A DNA stretch of 64,000 nucleotides from Rhizobium etli CFN 42. Lineage in GTDB: Bacteria; Pseudomonadota; Alphaproteobacteria; Rhizobiales; Rhizobiaceae. The notes beneath the pieces were generated by a model. The model searched no databases. It was not told the DNA's origin and saw only the letters and a list, made by a program, of their open reading frames with translations. Numbering within the stretch: the first letter of the stretch is position 1; the number at the start of each line of letters is the position of its first letter. This document shows positions 25,481 through 34,016 of the stretch, piece by piece. The DNA is taken from NCBI RefSeq assembly GCF_000092045.1, contig NC_007761.1, forward strand, positions 3,580,001 through 3,644,000, read 5' to 3'. Both the position numbers and the translations under genes were made by a program.

Positions 25481-27091
25481 TCACATTGCGGCAATGACAA
25501 GTACGCCGGCGATGCCGAGCGTAGCGAGGCTGACCTTGTCCTTGATTGCGAAGACCACTGGATCGTCATGCATCTGCCCCCGGTGGGCAAGCATGAGGAT
25601 GCGGGCAATCCAGCAGGCAAGGATCGGCCCGGCCAACCACAGCATAGCTGGCCGAGCGTAGATGTCTTGGGCACTGTCGCTTGCGGCATAGAGGGCAAAT
25701 AACGTCAGCGCATTCATTCCCGCTCCAGCTGCCAGGGCACCCACCATACCGATATCGGCCTTCCTGTAGTCGCGGCTCCTGGAGTCCGGCAGATGCGCGG
25801 CGCGGCGTGAAATGAGCTCGGTGTATCGCTTCACCAGAGCCAGCGAGAGGAACCAACTCATCATGAAGGCAAGCAGCCAGGGAGACGGCCACACGGAGAC
25901 AGCGGCAGCGCCGCCGATCACCCGCGTGGTGTAAAGAGAGGCGAGAGCCACCACGTCCAGGATCATCTTCCGCTTGAGGAAGAAAGAATAGGCGGTGGTC
26001 AAGGCGAAATAGCCCGCGAGGACGAGCACGAAGACGGGTGACACCATGGCGGCCACGGTGAGCGACAGAAAAAGCAGGATCGGGATTGCCAACAGAGCGT
26101 GCAACAGCGGGATCTCGCCACAGGCAAGGGGTCTGCGGCATTTGGTTTTATGGCGCCGGTCGTCCTGCAGATCGATCAGATCGTTCAGGAGATAAACGCC
26201 CGAGGCACAAAGCGAAAAGGCCACCAGAGCCAAGCCGGCATTCGCAAGGCTATGGAGGTCAAAGAGTTGGTTTGTCAGTAGCGGGATAAAGACCAACCCG
26301 TTCTTGACATATTGATGCACCCGCAACGAGCGCGCCCAAATCCGCCATGTCGGTTTGTCGTGCCTGAGATGCTCGACGTTGTCGCATTGGCGCGAAAGCT
26401 CTCGCGCAACTGCCGCCGATGTCCTTATGGCATAAGACTTCGCGGCGTGGCGCCAGACTGACAGGTCGGCCGGGTCATTGCCGATATAGTCGAAGCCTCC
26501 CTCCCCGAAGGCGGCGACGAGCTTTGCCGCCTTCACCTCGGCGACACAGTTCATCGTCTCGTTCGTTGCAAACCAGCCTGTGAAAAGGCCGAGGTGGTCG
26601 GCAACCGTGCAAACCAGGCGTTCGTGGCTTGCAGAAGCGAGATAAACCGATCGTCCCTCCTCCCGTGCGGCCTTGATAACCTTCAGCACTTCCGCGTCGT
26701 AAGGAAGGATAGCCGGATCGAAATCCTCTGGTTGAGAAAGATGGTGCTTTAGACATGCTTTTCCGGCGGAGAGCGACCTGACGAAATCGACGATGGAAAG
26801 GGGCCGACGGCTAAGCTCCGAGAAGGCCGTTTCGATCAGCAGGTCCGATCGAACGAGGGTGCCGTCGAGATCAACCACTAACGGGCGGGGCGACAGCGAT
26901 ATCTGCAGGTCCGGTGGACTGTCCACCGGCAAAGCCGCGGGTCCAGGTTGAGGCCACTTGTCCTCCTCGGCTCTCGGCAGAAAATCTCTTCGCAGCTGGA
27001 ATTCATGATGCAGCTCGTTCAAAGGATTTCCCTTATGCTTCGAAACCGTGAAAGCCCGCCGAACCACGGCTAAGCAGTTTGGTTCCATCAT
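25481..27091 (-). CDS. HAD phosphatase - UbiA prenyltransferase fusion (polyprenyl-phosphate phosphoribosyltransferase)
   Basis: About 536 residues in two parts. Residues about 65-265 form a HAD-type domain (VVDLDGTLVRSD nucleophile motif, YLASASHE, DYIGNDPADL). Residues about 275-536 form a UbiA-type membrane prenyltransferase with NDLIDLQDDRRHKTKCRRPLA and a second site LKRKMILDVVALASLYTTRVIGG. The UbiA half resembles mycobacterial Rv3806c, which moves 5-phosphoribose from PRPP onto decaprenyl phosphate; the HAD half could remove the 5-phosphate, so the fusion would yield polyprenyl-phospho-ribose for DprE1. First gene of the operon. The start is uncertain: tandem ATGs at 27091/27088 lack a good ribosome-binding site, and a TTG further in is possible. 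Confidence 0.85.
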   Translation of the reverse strand: MMEPNCLAVVRRAFTVSKHKGNPLNELHHEFQLRRDFLPRAEEDKWPQPGPAALPVDSPPDLQISLSPRPLVVDLDGTLVRSDLLIETAFSELSRRPLSIVDFVRSLSAGKACLKHHLSQPEDFDPAILPYDAEVLKVIKAAREEGRSVYLASASHERLVCTVADHLGLFTGWFATNETMNCVAEVKAAKLVAAFGEGGFDYIGNDPADLSVWRHAAKSYAIRTSAAVARELSRQCDNVEHLRHDKPTWRIWARSLRVHQYVKNGLVFIPLLTNQLFDLHSLANAGLALVAFSLCASGVYLLNDLIDLQDDRRHKTKCRRPLACGEIPLLHALLAIPILLFLSLTVAAMVSPVFVLVLAGYFALTTAYSFFLKRKMILDVVALASLYTTRVIGGAAAVSVWPSPWLLAFMMSWFLSLALVKRYTELISRRAAHLPDSRSRDYRKADIGMVGALAAGAGMNALTLFALYAASDSAQDIYARPAMLWLAGPILACWIARILMLAHRGQMHDDPVVFAIKDKVSLATLGIAGVLVIAAM

Positions 27092-27448
27092 CAAAATGGG
27101 TGAGGTGCTGCCGTCTGCAAAAAGGTTATCAAAGGTTGAGTTTTTCGACGCAGCCGGGAGAACATTCTCGGAGAAATTGTACTCTCGCCGACCATGCCAC
27201 CGATGCCGTGTTTGCGCCCGCCAAATTTTCACGCGAAGGCGAGATTTCAGCCATCATCCTTGGAGAGCTCAGAGGTGGGATGATGCGACTTCAGGCAGCA
27301 GGTCTGTCGAGGCTACCCGCAGATGCCGGATCCGAAGTTCGAAGCCCCTGAAGTGTGGTGCCCAGGAACTTGCGCAACATTACAGCGTTTCTGCATATCC
27401 TCTTCCGCTCGGCTGCCGGGCGACATCCCAGCCCGGTCCCAGGTCCGT
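27092..27448. other. Divergent intergenic region between the arabinose operon and an SLC13 gene
   Basis: About 357 bases separating two divergently read units, so promoters for both are expected. Open frames that extend either gene into this stretch lack ribosome-binding sites and family features. I see no clear operator, RNA element or repeat beyond a short GAGAA-CA-TTCTC symmetry. Confidence 0.4.
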
Positions 27449-29221
27449 ATGACAACGCAACAGATAATCGCATTTTCTGTCATCGCGTTCATGATGGCAG
27501 CCTTTATGTGGGATCGCTTCCGCTATGATGTTGTCGCGTGTTGTGCGCTTGTATTGGCGGTCGCAACCGGCATCGTGCCACCGGAGAAAGCGTTTTCCGG
27601 GTTTTCAGATGACATCGTCATCATCGTTGGCAGCGCGCTTGTCGTCAGCGCGGGCGTAGCGCGGTCAGGCATTGTGGATTCGGCCATCAAGAGATTCTTC
27701 CCGAATCTGAACACGCTTTACACGCAGCTTGCGCTCTTGATGATTGCGGTGGCGATGCTTTCTGCTTTCATCAAAAATATCGGCGCGCTTGCTATCATGA
27801 TGCCGGTCGCCTTCAAGTTCGCGAAAAAATCCGGTGCCTCTCCCTCAAAATATCTGATGCCGATGTCGTTTGCTGCTTTACTTGGCGGATTGATGACGCA
27901 GATCGGCACCTCACCCAATATCGTCGTGTCGCGGCTGCGGGAGGAGATGACGGGAGCCGCCTTCACCATGTTCGACTTCACGCCGATAGGCGGTGTTCTC
28001 ACGGTTGTCGGCATCACCTTCCTCTTGTTCTTCCACTGGTTGGTGCCAAGCCGCACCATGCAGAACAACTCGATCGAAGATGCAATCGAAATTAAAAATT
28101 ACACCAGCGAAGTCGCAATCACGAACCAGTCAACGCTGCTTGACCAGGCACTGAGCGACCTGCTGAAGCTCGGTGACGGTGAGGTCATAGCCACAGCCGT
28201 GCTGCGCGGCGGTACCAGAATGGCTGCGTTCCCCGATCTCACGCTCCGCTCCGACGATATCGTTATGCTGGAAGGTCCCTCGGCATCGATAGACCGCATC
28301 GTGTCCCAGGGGAAATTGAAACTTTCCGGCAAGCCTCTGGCAGAAGGCGTCCATCCGGAAGCGGATATCATTTCGCTTGAGGCAATCGTCAGTCAGGAAT
28401 CATCACTCGCTGGCCTTTCAGCCAAAGAACTGGCGCTTTCCTACACGCGCGGTGTCAACCTGCTGGCGATCAGCCGGCGCGGTGAACGCCTCAAGGAACG
28501 GCTGGGAAGCTTGACACTCAGCACCGGCGATGTCCTCCTCCTGCAAGGCAACCGGGCAAGCCTGAGAGCCGTACTGCAGGATTTTGGCCTGCTGCCACTC
28601 GCCCAGCGTGAGGTGTTGCTCGGGACCCGCCGCCGCGCCTTCATTCCGCTTCTCATCCTGACCCTCGCGATGGCAACGACCGCGGTCGGTCTGGCTCCGG
28701 TTCCGGTGGCTTTCTTCACAGCTGCCCTTGGCATGGTTGTTTTCAGGGCGATCCCGCTCGCGGATGTCTATAAATCGGTAGATGGGCCGATACTGGTGAT
28801 GCTCGCGGCCCTTATTCCCGTCTCGGATTCGTTGCGCACCTCCGGTGGCAGCGACTTGATCGCCCGCTGGCTGAGTGGGGCGGCGATGAATCTACCGGCC
28901 TGGGGTGCGCTCGGCCTGATCTTGGTGACCGCCATGGCGGTCACACCCTTCCTCAACAACGCCGCGACGGTCCTTGTCATGGCGCCGATCGCCGCCAGCT
29001 TTGCAACGGGTCTAGGCTTCAGACCGGAAGCCTTCCTGATGGCGGTTGCCATTGGCGCAGGTTGCGACTTCCTCACGCCTGTCGGCCATCAATGCAACAC
29101 GCTCGTCTTCGGTCCGGGCGGTTACAAGTTTTCCGATTATCCGCGTCTCGGCTTGCCGCTGTCGGCGTTGATCATTCTCGTTAGCGTGCCGGCGCTGCTG
29201 TTTGTCTGGCCTGTCAAGTAG
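27449..29221 (+). CDS. SLC13-family anion permease with TrkA-C domains
   Basis: A 590-residue inner-membrane protein of the same design as 1024-2766: a hydrophobic N-terminal half with [19 protein letters not shown], a soluble centre with two TrkA-C-like modules (about residues 205-385), and a second hydrophobic half with PFLNNAATVLVMAPIAA and FLTPVGHQCNTL. ATG 27449 fits the start of the first helix; the longer open frame from 27323 is unsupported. Substrate unknown: dicarboxylates, sulfate and other anions are the known choices. It stands between the arabinose operon and the amidohydrolase with no obvious partner. Confidence 0.85.
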   Translation: MTTQQIIAFSVIAFMMAAFMWDRFRYDVVACCALVLAVATGIVPPEKAFSGFSDDIVIIVGSALVVSAGVARSGIVDSAIKRFFPNLNTLYTQLALLMIAVAMLSAFIKNIGALAIMMPVAFKFAKKSGASPSKYLMPMSFAALLGGLMTQIGTSPNIVVSRLREEMTGAAFTMFDFTPIGGVLTVVGITFLLFFHWLVPSRTMQNNSIEDAIEIKNYTSEVAITNQSTLLDQALSDLLKLGDGEVIATAVLRGGTRMAAFPDLTLRSDDIVMLEGPSASIDRIVSQGKLKLSGKPLAEGVHPEADIISLEAIVSQESSLAGLSAKELALSYTRGVNLLAISRRGERLKERLGSLTLSTGDVLLLQGNRASLRAVLQDFGLLPLAQREVLLGTRRRAFIPLLILTLAMATTAVGLAPVPVAFFTAALGMVVFRAIPLADVYKSVDGPILVMLAALIPVSDSLRTSGGSDLIARWLSGAAMNLPAWGALGLILVTAMAVTPFLNNAATVLVMAPIAASFATGLGFRPEAFLMAVAIGAGCDFLTPVGHQCNTLVFGPGGYKFSDYPRLGLPLSALIILVSVPALLFVWPVK

Positions 29222-29311
29222 TGTGGGAACGACATCTCACTTATGAAGTCATGCTTGTCGAACGTGATTGCCTCATCGCCGCAAATAGCGAAAACGGAGC
29301 AGGGATACCGC

Positions 29312-30481
29312 TTAAGCCTTCAATTCCTGCTCCACCAACGTCACCCAGTAAGCCGCTCCATATCCAAGCGCCCCGTCATTGAAATCATAGGCTGGATTGT
29401 GATGCAGCGCCCCGTCCATTGCCGGGCCATTGCCGAGCCAGACATAACAACCCGGCGCGTTCTGCGCGAAGAAGGCAAAGTCATCTCCGGCTGTCGACGG
29501 CGGAAAACTCGTCCGCACTTTTTCACCAAAGACGGAGCCGGCGGCGGCCAGCGCCCGGGCGGTCGCGTCCTCGTCATTGACGACAGGCGGGATGCGCCGT
29601 TCGAAACGATAGTCGGCTGATATGCCGTACATGGCGGCTGTTCCGCTGGCCAATCGTCCGATCTCGGTTTCCAGCTGCTCACGCACCTCGGGCGAATAGG
29701 CCCGCGCCGTTCCACCGATCTCCACCGTGTCAGGAATGACATTCAGTGCCTTGGAATCACCCGCCTGGACGAAGCAGGCGCTGACGACGGCCGGCTGCAG
29801 CGGATCGACCACGCGGCCGACAATCGTCTGCAGCGACGACAGGAAAGTACCGGCGGCCGTGATCGGATCGCGGCCGAGATGCGGCTTTGCGCCGTGCGTG
29901 CCGATGCCGCGAAAGGTGATGCGCCAGCTGTCGGAGGAGGCAAGCTGCGGTCCCTCGACCACGGCGATCTCGTCGACCGCAAGCCCCGGCATATTGTGCA
30001 GACCATAGACGGCATCGCAGGGGAAAAGCCGGAAAAGCCCCTCCTCCACCATGCGCTTTGCACCGCCGCGGCCCTCCTCTGCCGGCTGAAAGATGAAATG
30101 CACCGTGCCGGAAAAATCCCGCGTCGCCGCCAGATACCGCGCGGCGCCGATCAACATTGCCGTATGGCCGTCATGGCCGCAGGCATGCATCTTTCCTGGC
30201 ACTGTCGATTTATAGGGCCGCTCCGCCATTTCAGGCATGGCGAGCGCATCCATATCGGCCCTGAGCCCAATCCTGCGCGTGCCATTGCCGACCTGCAGCG
30301 TGCCGACCACGCCGGTGCCGGCAAGTCCGCGATGCACGGTGATGCCGGCCTCCTCGAGGAGCTTGGCGGCGATAGCGGCGGTACGCTCCTCCTCGAAACC
30401 GAGTTCAGGATGGGCGTGTAGATCGCGGCGCAACGCGGAGAGGAACGGCAGATCGTCCTCGATCCGAGCGGGAATGCTCAT
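29312..30481 (-). CDS. M20-family amidohydrolase (hippurate hydrolase-like)
   Basis: A 389-residue metal-dependent amidohydrolase of the M20D group, which cleaves N-acyl amino acids, hippurate or indole-acetyl amino acids. The signatures LHAHPELGFEEERTA, MHACGHDGHTAMLIGAA, FIFQPAEEGRGGAKRMVEEGL and the dimerisation region GIGTHGAKPHLGRDPI are present; the Cys of the CGHDGH motif and nearby His and Glu residues are metal ligands in this family. It lies 200 bases after tctA on the same strand, so it may act on a compound imported by the TctABC system. The substrate is not evident. Confidence 0.9.
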   Translation of the reverse strand: MSIPARIEDDLPFLSALRRDLHAHPELGFEEERTAAIAAKLLEEAGITVHRGLAGTGVVGTLQVGNGTRRIGLRADMDALAMPEMAERPYKSTVPGKMHACGHDGHTAMLIGAARYLAATRDFSGTVHFIFQPAEEGRGGAKRMVEEGLFRLFPCDAVYGLHNMPGLAVDEIAVVEGPQLASSDSWRITFRGIGTHGAKPHLGRDPITAAGTFLSSLQTIVGRVVDPLQPAVVSACFVQAGDSKALNVIPDTVEIGGTARAYSPEVREQLETEIGRLASGTAAMYGISADYRFERRIPPVVNDEDATARALAAAGSVFGEKVRTSFPPSTAGDDFAFFAQNAPGCYVWLGNGPAMDGALHHNPAYDFNDGALGYGAAYWVTLVEQELKA

Positions 30482-30632
30482 GGGCCTGGATACCCCTTCA
30501 TGCGAAACGGGCGCCCGATCGGCGCCCGCGTCAGTTCATCCTTTGTTGATCAAACAGTCCGCAAGTTCAACCCCTGAACAGGATGATTCCGGGCTGGGCC
30601 TACGATCTGAATCCTCTTCTCAATTAAAGACT

Positions 30633-30682
30633 TAGACCATGATGTCGTCCGAAATCCGCTGACACTTTCGGCACCATGCTCT
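30633..30682. repeat. Short Rhizobium-type palindromic intergenic repeat overlapping the tctA stop
   Basis: An imperfect palindrome of about 50 bases with outer arms of the form TAGACCATGATG and CACCATGCTCTA and inner CCGAAA / TTTCGG symmetry. From memory, very similar elements are scattered between genes of R. leguminosarum and R. etli. The TAG stop codon of tctA lies in its right arm. It may act as an RNA hairpin that protects or ends the tct transcript. Confidence 0.55.
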
Positions 30683-32189
30683 ATGCTTCTTCGACGAATA
30701 CCTCTTCGCGCTTCTTTCTCACACTCGGCAAGAAAACGACAATCAGTACGGCGACCGCGATTGCCAGAAGCGTGGCGCTGATCGGCCGCGTGATGAAGGT
30801 ACTGGGGTCACCGCGTGACAGGATCATGGCGCGCCTGAGATTCTCCTCCAGCAGCGGCCCTAGCACGAAGCCGAGCAGCAGCGGCGCCGGCTCGCAGCGG
30901 AGCTTGGCCAGCACATAGCCGATGAGACCGAAGAAGGCGACTGCATAGAGGTCGTAGACGTTGGAATTGACGCTGTAGACCCCGATCGAGCAGAAGGCCA
31001 TGATGATGGGGAAGAGCACGTAATAAGGCACAGTCAACAGCTTCACCCAGAGCCCGATCAGCGGCAGGTTGAGGATGACGAGCATCAGATTGCCGATCCA
31101 CATCGAGGCGATGATGCCCCAGAACAGCGCCGGCTGCTCGGTGGCGACGTTCGGTCCCGGCACGATGCCCTGGATGATCATCGCGCCGATCATCAGCGCC
31201 ATGACGGGATTGGCCGGAATGCCGAGCGTCAGCAGCGGAATGAACGAGGTCTGCGCGCCGGCGTTATTGGCCGATTCCGGCCCTGCGACGCCAGCGACCG
31301 CGCCCTGGCCAAATTCCTTCGGCGTTTTCGACAAGCGCTTTTCCACCGTATAGGAGGCAAAGGAAGCGAGGATCGCCCCACCGCCCGGCAGGATACCGAG
31401 CGCCGAACCGATCGCGGTGCCTCGAATGATGGGCGCGATCATCTCTTTGAATTCCTGGCGCGAAGGCAAGAGCCCCGATACCTTGGCCATCAGCACCGTG
31501 CGTGTCGACTCTCCCTCGAGATTACGCAGGATTTCAGCGACGCCGAAGACGCCGACAGCGAGCGCCACGAAATTCAGCCCGTCCGCATATTCACGGATGC
31601 CGAGGGTGAAACGCGGCGTGCCGGTATAGATATCGGTGCCGACTAGGCCGAGCAGCAGCCCGAGCGCCACCATCGCCAGCGCCTTGACGACAGAACCATG
31701 CGCCAGCGCGATCGAGGACACGAGGCCGACGATCATCAGCGAGAAATATTCAGCCGATCCGAATTGCAGCGCGATGTCGGTCAGCGGCGGCGCGAAGATC
31801 GCAACGAGAAAGGTCGAGACCGTACCGGCGAAGAACGAGCCGAGCGCTGCGATCGCCAGCGCCGCCCCCGCCCTGCCCTTGCGCGCCATTTGATAGCCGT
31901 CGATCGCGGTGACGGCAGAGGAGGATTCGCCCGGCATGTTGATGAGGATCGCCGTTGTCGAGCCGCCATATTGCGCACCGTAATAGATGCCGGCGAGCAT
32001 GATGAGCGAGGAGACCGGCTCGAGCTGGAAGGTGATCGGCAAAAGCATGGCGATCGTCGCCGTGGCGCCGATGCCGGGCAGCACGCCGATCAGCGTGCCG
32101 AGCAGCACGCCGATCAGGCAGAAGAGAAGATTGTCGAGCGTTGCCGCCGTGGCAAAGCCGAGCGCGAGATTGCTGAAAAGATCCACCAT
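30681..32189 (-). CDS. tctA: Tripartite tricarboxylate transporter, large membrane subunit
   Basis: A 502-residue TctA protein with about eleven or twelve helices. The N-terminal LLGTLIGVLPGIGATATIAMLLP and YYGAQYGGSTTAILINMPGESSSAVTAIDGYQMARKG stretches are typical, as are GILPGGGAILASFASYTVEKR and TLGIPANPVMALMIGAM in the second half. With TctB it forms the ion-driven permease that takes substrate from the periplasmic protein TctC. It starts six bases after tctB. The stop codon falls inside a short palindromic repeat. Confidence 0.94.
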   Translation of the reverse strand: MVDLFSNLALGFATAATLDNLLFCLIGVLLGTLIGVLPGIGATATIAMLLPITFQLEPVSSLIMLAGIYYGAQYGGSTTAILINMPGESSSAVTAIDGYQMARKGRAGAALAIAALGSFFAGTVSTFLVAIFAPPLTDIALQFGSAEYFSLMIVGLVSSIALAHGSVVKALAMVALGLLLGLVGTDIYTGTPRFTLGIREYADGLNFVALAVGVFGVAEILRNLEGESTRTVLMAKVSGLLPSRQEFKEMIAPIIRGTAIGSALGILPGGGAILASFASYTVEKRLSKTPKEFGQGAVAGVAGPESANNAGAQTSFIPLLTLGIPANPVMALMIGAMIIQGIVPGPNVATEQPALFWGIIASMWIGNLMLVILNLPLIGLWVKLLTVPYYVLFPIIMAFCSIGVYSVNSNVYDLYAVAFFGLIGYVLAKLRCEPAPLLLGFVLGPLLEENLRRAMILSRGDPSTFITRPISATLLAIAVAVLIVVFLPSVRKKREEVFVEEA

Positions 32190-32195
32190 TGCCTC

Positions 32196-32657
32196 CTAGA
32201 ATCGGACCCAGGGGCCGAAACGCTCGAACGGCAGTCCGAGCCCATAGCTGAAGACGGCGACCGAAAAGATCGTCAGCAGCAGCGACAGGATGATCGCAAA
32301 CACCATATTCATCTTGCGCGATGCAAAGCAGGCGATGAAGGCGGTGAAGAACAGCGCCGGCGCAAATCCAAGCCCGCGCACTGTCAATCCGAAGAAGACT
32401 GGAGCCGGCAGAATGAAGAGCATGCCGCGCCAGGCGAAGGGATCGACCGGCTCCCCCTCCACACGCAGCGCCTGAATGAAGATGATCGCGCCGAGAAGCA
32501 TAAGCGCGCAGGCAAGGATGAACGGAAAATAGCCGGGGCCCATGCGCAATGCCGTGCCGAGGTCGAGCCCGACCGACTGATAGGCAAAGAAGGCGCCGGT
32601 CGCGACGAAAAGCGCGCCACAGATCGCATTGGTACTATCGAGACTGATGGATTTCAT
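32196..32657 (-). CDS. tctB: Tripartite tricarboxylate transporter, small membrane subunit
   Basis: A 153-residue TctB-family protein with four predicted helices (residues about 10-30, 45-65, 80-125 as a pair, and a final one), as usual for the poorly conserved small subunit. It is placed between tctC and tctA. The gap to tctC holds a RIME-like repeat, so expression relative to tctC may be modulated at the RNA level. Confidence 0.85.
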   Translation of the reverse strand: MKSISLDSTNAICGALFVATGAFFAYQSVGLDLGTALRMGPGYFPFILACALMLLGAIIFIQALRVEGEPVDPFAWRGMLFILPAPVFFGLTVRGLGFAPALFFTAFIACFASRKMNMVFAIILSLLLTIFSVAVFSYGLGLPFERFGPWVRF

Positions 32658-32691
32658 GGTGTCTCCTGGAATTGGAGATGGTTGATGTCGT

Positions 32692-32862
32692 ACCGTGGCG
32701 CCCGCTCATCGCCCTGCCGGGCACCTTCTCCCCCAGGGGAGAAGAAGACTCGCGGCACGCTCTTCCCGTCTTTCGACAGCCACGACATTGCGGCGGATGC
32801 AGCCTACACATGGGACGTCCCCCTCTTCCCAGCGGGGAGAGAGGGCTGGTACCCCCTCACGA
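32692..32862. repeat. RIME-like intergenic mosaic repeat
   Basis: The tctC-tctB gap is filled by a sequence with two palindromes: a perfect one, CTTCTCCCC-CA-GGGGAGAAG (32725-32744), and an imperfect CCCTCTTCCC / GGGGAGAGAGGG (about 32819-32845). Flanks such as CGCCCTGCCGGGCACC and CCCCCTCAC resemble Rhizobium intergenic mosaic elements known from the R. leguminosarum group. Identification is by pattern memory, not alignment. Confidence 0.6.
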
Positions 32863-33846
32863 CTAGTCGGCATATTCCCCGGCAGCCTCGATCACCGGCT
32901 TCCAGCGGGCGATCTCGCTTTCGAGCTTGGCTTTCAAAGCAGCAGGCGTTGCATCTGCATCGGAAGACGGCGCCGTGCCGAGTTCGGCGAAGCGGGCGCC
33001 GACATTCGGGTCCTTCAACGCCAGCTGCAGCGACTTCGACAGGCGCTCGTTGATCGCGGCCGGCGTACCCTTCGGCGTGTAGATGCCGTGCCAGATGCCG
33101 ACTTCGAAGCCCGGCAGTCCAGCTTCGACAGCCGTCGGTACATCCTTCAGCACGTCGAGGCGCTTCGGTGAGGTCACCGCATAGGCCTTGATCGTGCCGC
33201 CCTTAATCTGCTTCGTCGTGTTGGTGGTCTGGTCGCACATGATATCAACCTGGCCGCCGAGCAGATCCGTCATCGCCGGACCGGTCCCTTTATAGGGAAC
33301 GGTTGTGAGCGGCGTCTGGATGGCGCTCATGAACATCATGCCGCAGAGATGCGAAGCCGCACCGATGCCGGCATTGGCGACGGTCACCTTGTCCTTGTTG
33401 GCCTTGACATAATCGATCAGTCCCTTGAGATCGGTCGGCTCGAAATCCTTGCGCGCGACGATCGTCATCGGCACCTCGGTGACGAGGCCGACATATTCGA
33501 AGGCGCCGAGCGTGTCATAGGCGAGCTTGCGATAGAGGGTGGCGCTTGTCGCCATGCCGATATGGTGCAGCAGGACCGTGTAGCCATCGGGATCGGCATT
33601 CGCCACACGGCCGGCGCCGAGCGTGCCGCCGGCGCCGCCGACATTTTCGACCACGATCTGCTGACCGAGATCCTTCGACATGGATTCAGCCACCAGGCGT
33701 GCGACGGTATCGGTCGGGCCGCCCGCCGCAAAGGGGACGACCATGGTGATGGTGCGCTCAGGATAGGTCTGCGCCGAAGCGACACCGGCGAGAAGAGAAA
33801 CCGCGGCAGCCGCGGTCAGGCCGAGCACGGCCTTCAGGATTTTCAT
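32863..33846 (-). CDS. tctC: Tripartite tricarboxylate transporter substrate-binding protein
   Basis: A 327-residue periplasmic binding protein of the Bug/TctC family. The signal peptide MKILKAVLGLTAAAAVSLLAGVASA is followed by YPERTITMVVPFAAGGPTDTVARL, the standard Bug-family beginning, and GAAGGTLGAGRVANADPDGYT appears further on. ATG 33846 is preceded by GGGAGGAAACG. It is first in the tctCBA operon and lies downstream of a candidate sigma-54 promoter, matching the adjacent DctD-like activator. The ligand is probably a carboxylate; which one is unknown. Confidence 0.93.
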   Translation of the reverse strand: MKILKAVLGLTAAAAVSLLAGVASAQTYPERTITMVVPFAAGGPTDTVARLVAESMSKDLGQQIVVENVGGAGGTLGAGRVANADPDGYTVLLHHIGMATSATLYRKLAYDTLGAFEYVGLVTEVPMTIVARKDFEPTDLKGLIDYVKANKDKVTVANAGIGAASHLCGMMFMSAIQTPLTTVPYKGTGPAMTDLLGGQVDIMCDQTTNTTKQIKGGTIKAYAVTSPKRLDVLKDVPTAVEAGLPGFEVGIWHGIYTPKGTPAAINERLSKSLQLALKDPNVGARFAELGTAPSSDADATPAALKAKLESEIARWKPVIEAAGEYAD

Positions 33847-33916
33847 CGTTTCCTCCCTGATGAAACAGCAAGCCCGCCGACACATACTCCGCGCCGGCGA
33901 TCACCTATTTGCCGCC

Positions 33917-33932
33917 GGCAGAAATCGAGCCG
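33917..33932 (-). promoter_or_regulatory. Candidate sigma-54 (-24/-12) promoter of tctC
   Basis: On the minus strand CGGCTCGATTTCTGCC has the invariant GG-N10-GC spacing and matches about 8 of 12 defined positions of the sigma-54 consensus. It lies about 71 bases upstream of the tctC ATG and downstream of a palindrome suited to activator binding. The neighbouring regulator is a sigma-54 activator. Predicted only. Confidence 0.5.
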
Positions 33933-34016
33933 CAATCATTACCGTCACTTCCGCAAGACGATTCTCCGGCAGTGCAATGCAGCATGGGTTGATTTGGAAA
34001 CAAACGGCATAGGCGA

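Noticed and set aside
18605..27091. Arabinose locus as a recent mobile island
   Set aside because: No integrase, transposase, tRNA junction or direct repeats at the edges; base composition could not be measured reliably by eye.
31698..33053. 450-codon plus-strand frame across tctA, tctB and the RIME-like repeat
   Set aside because: Runs through two real genes and a repeat; highly charged repetitive composition typical of an antisense frame.
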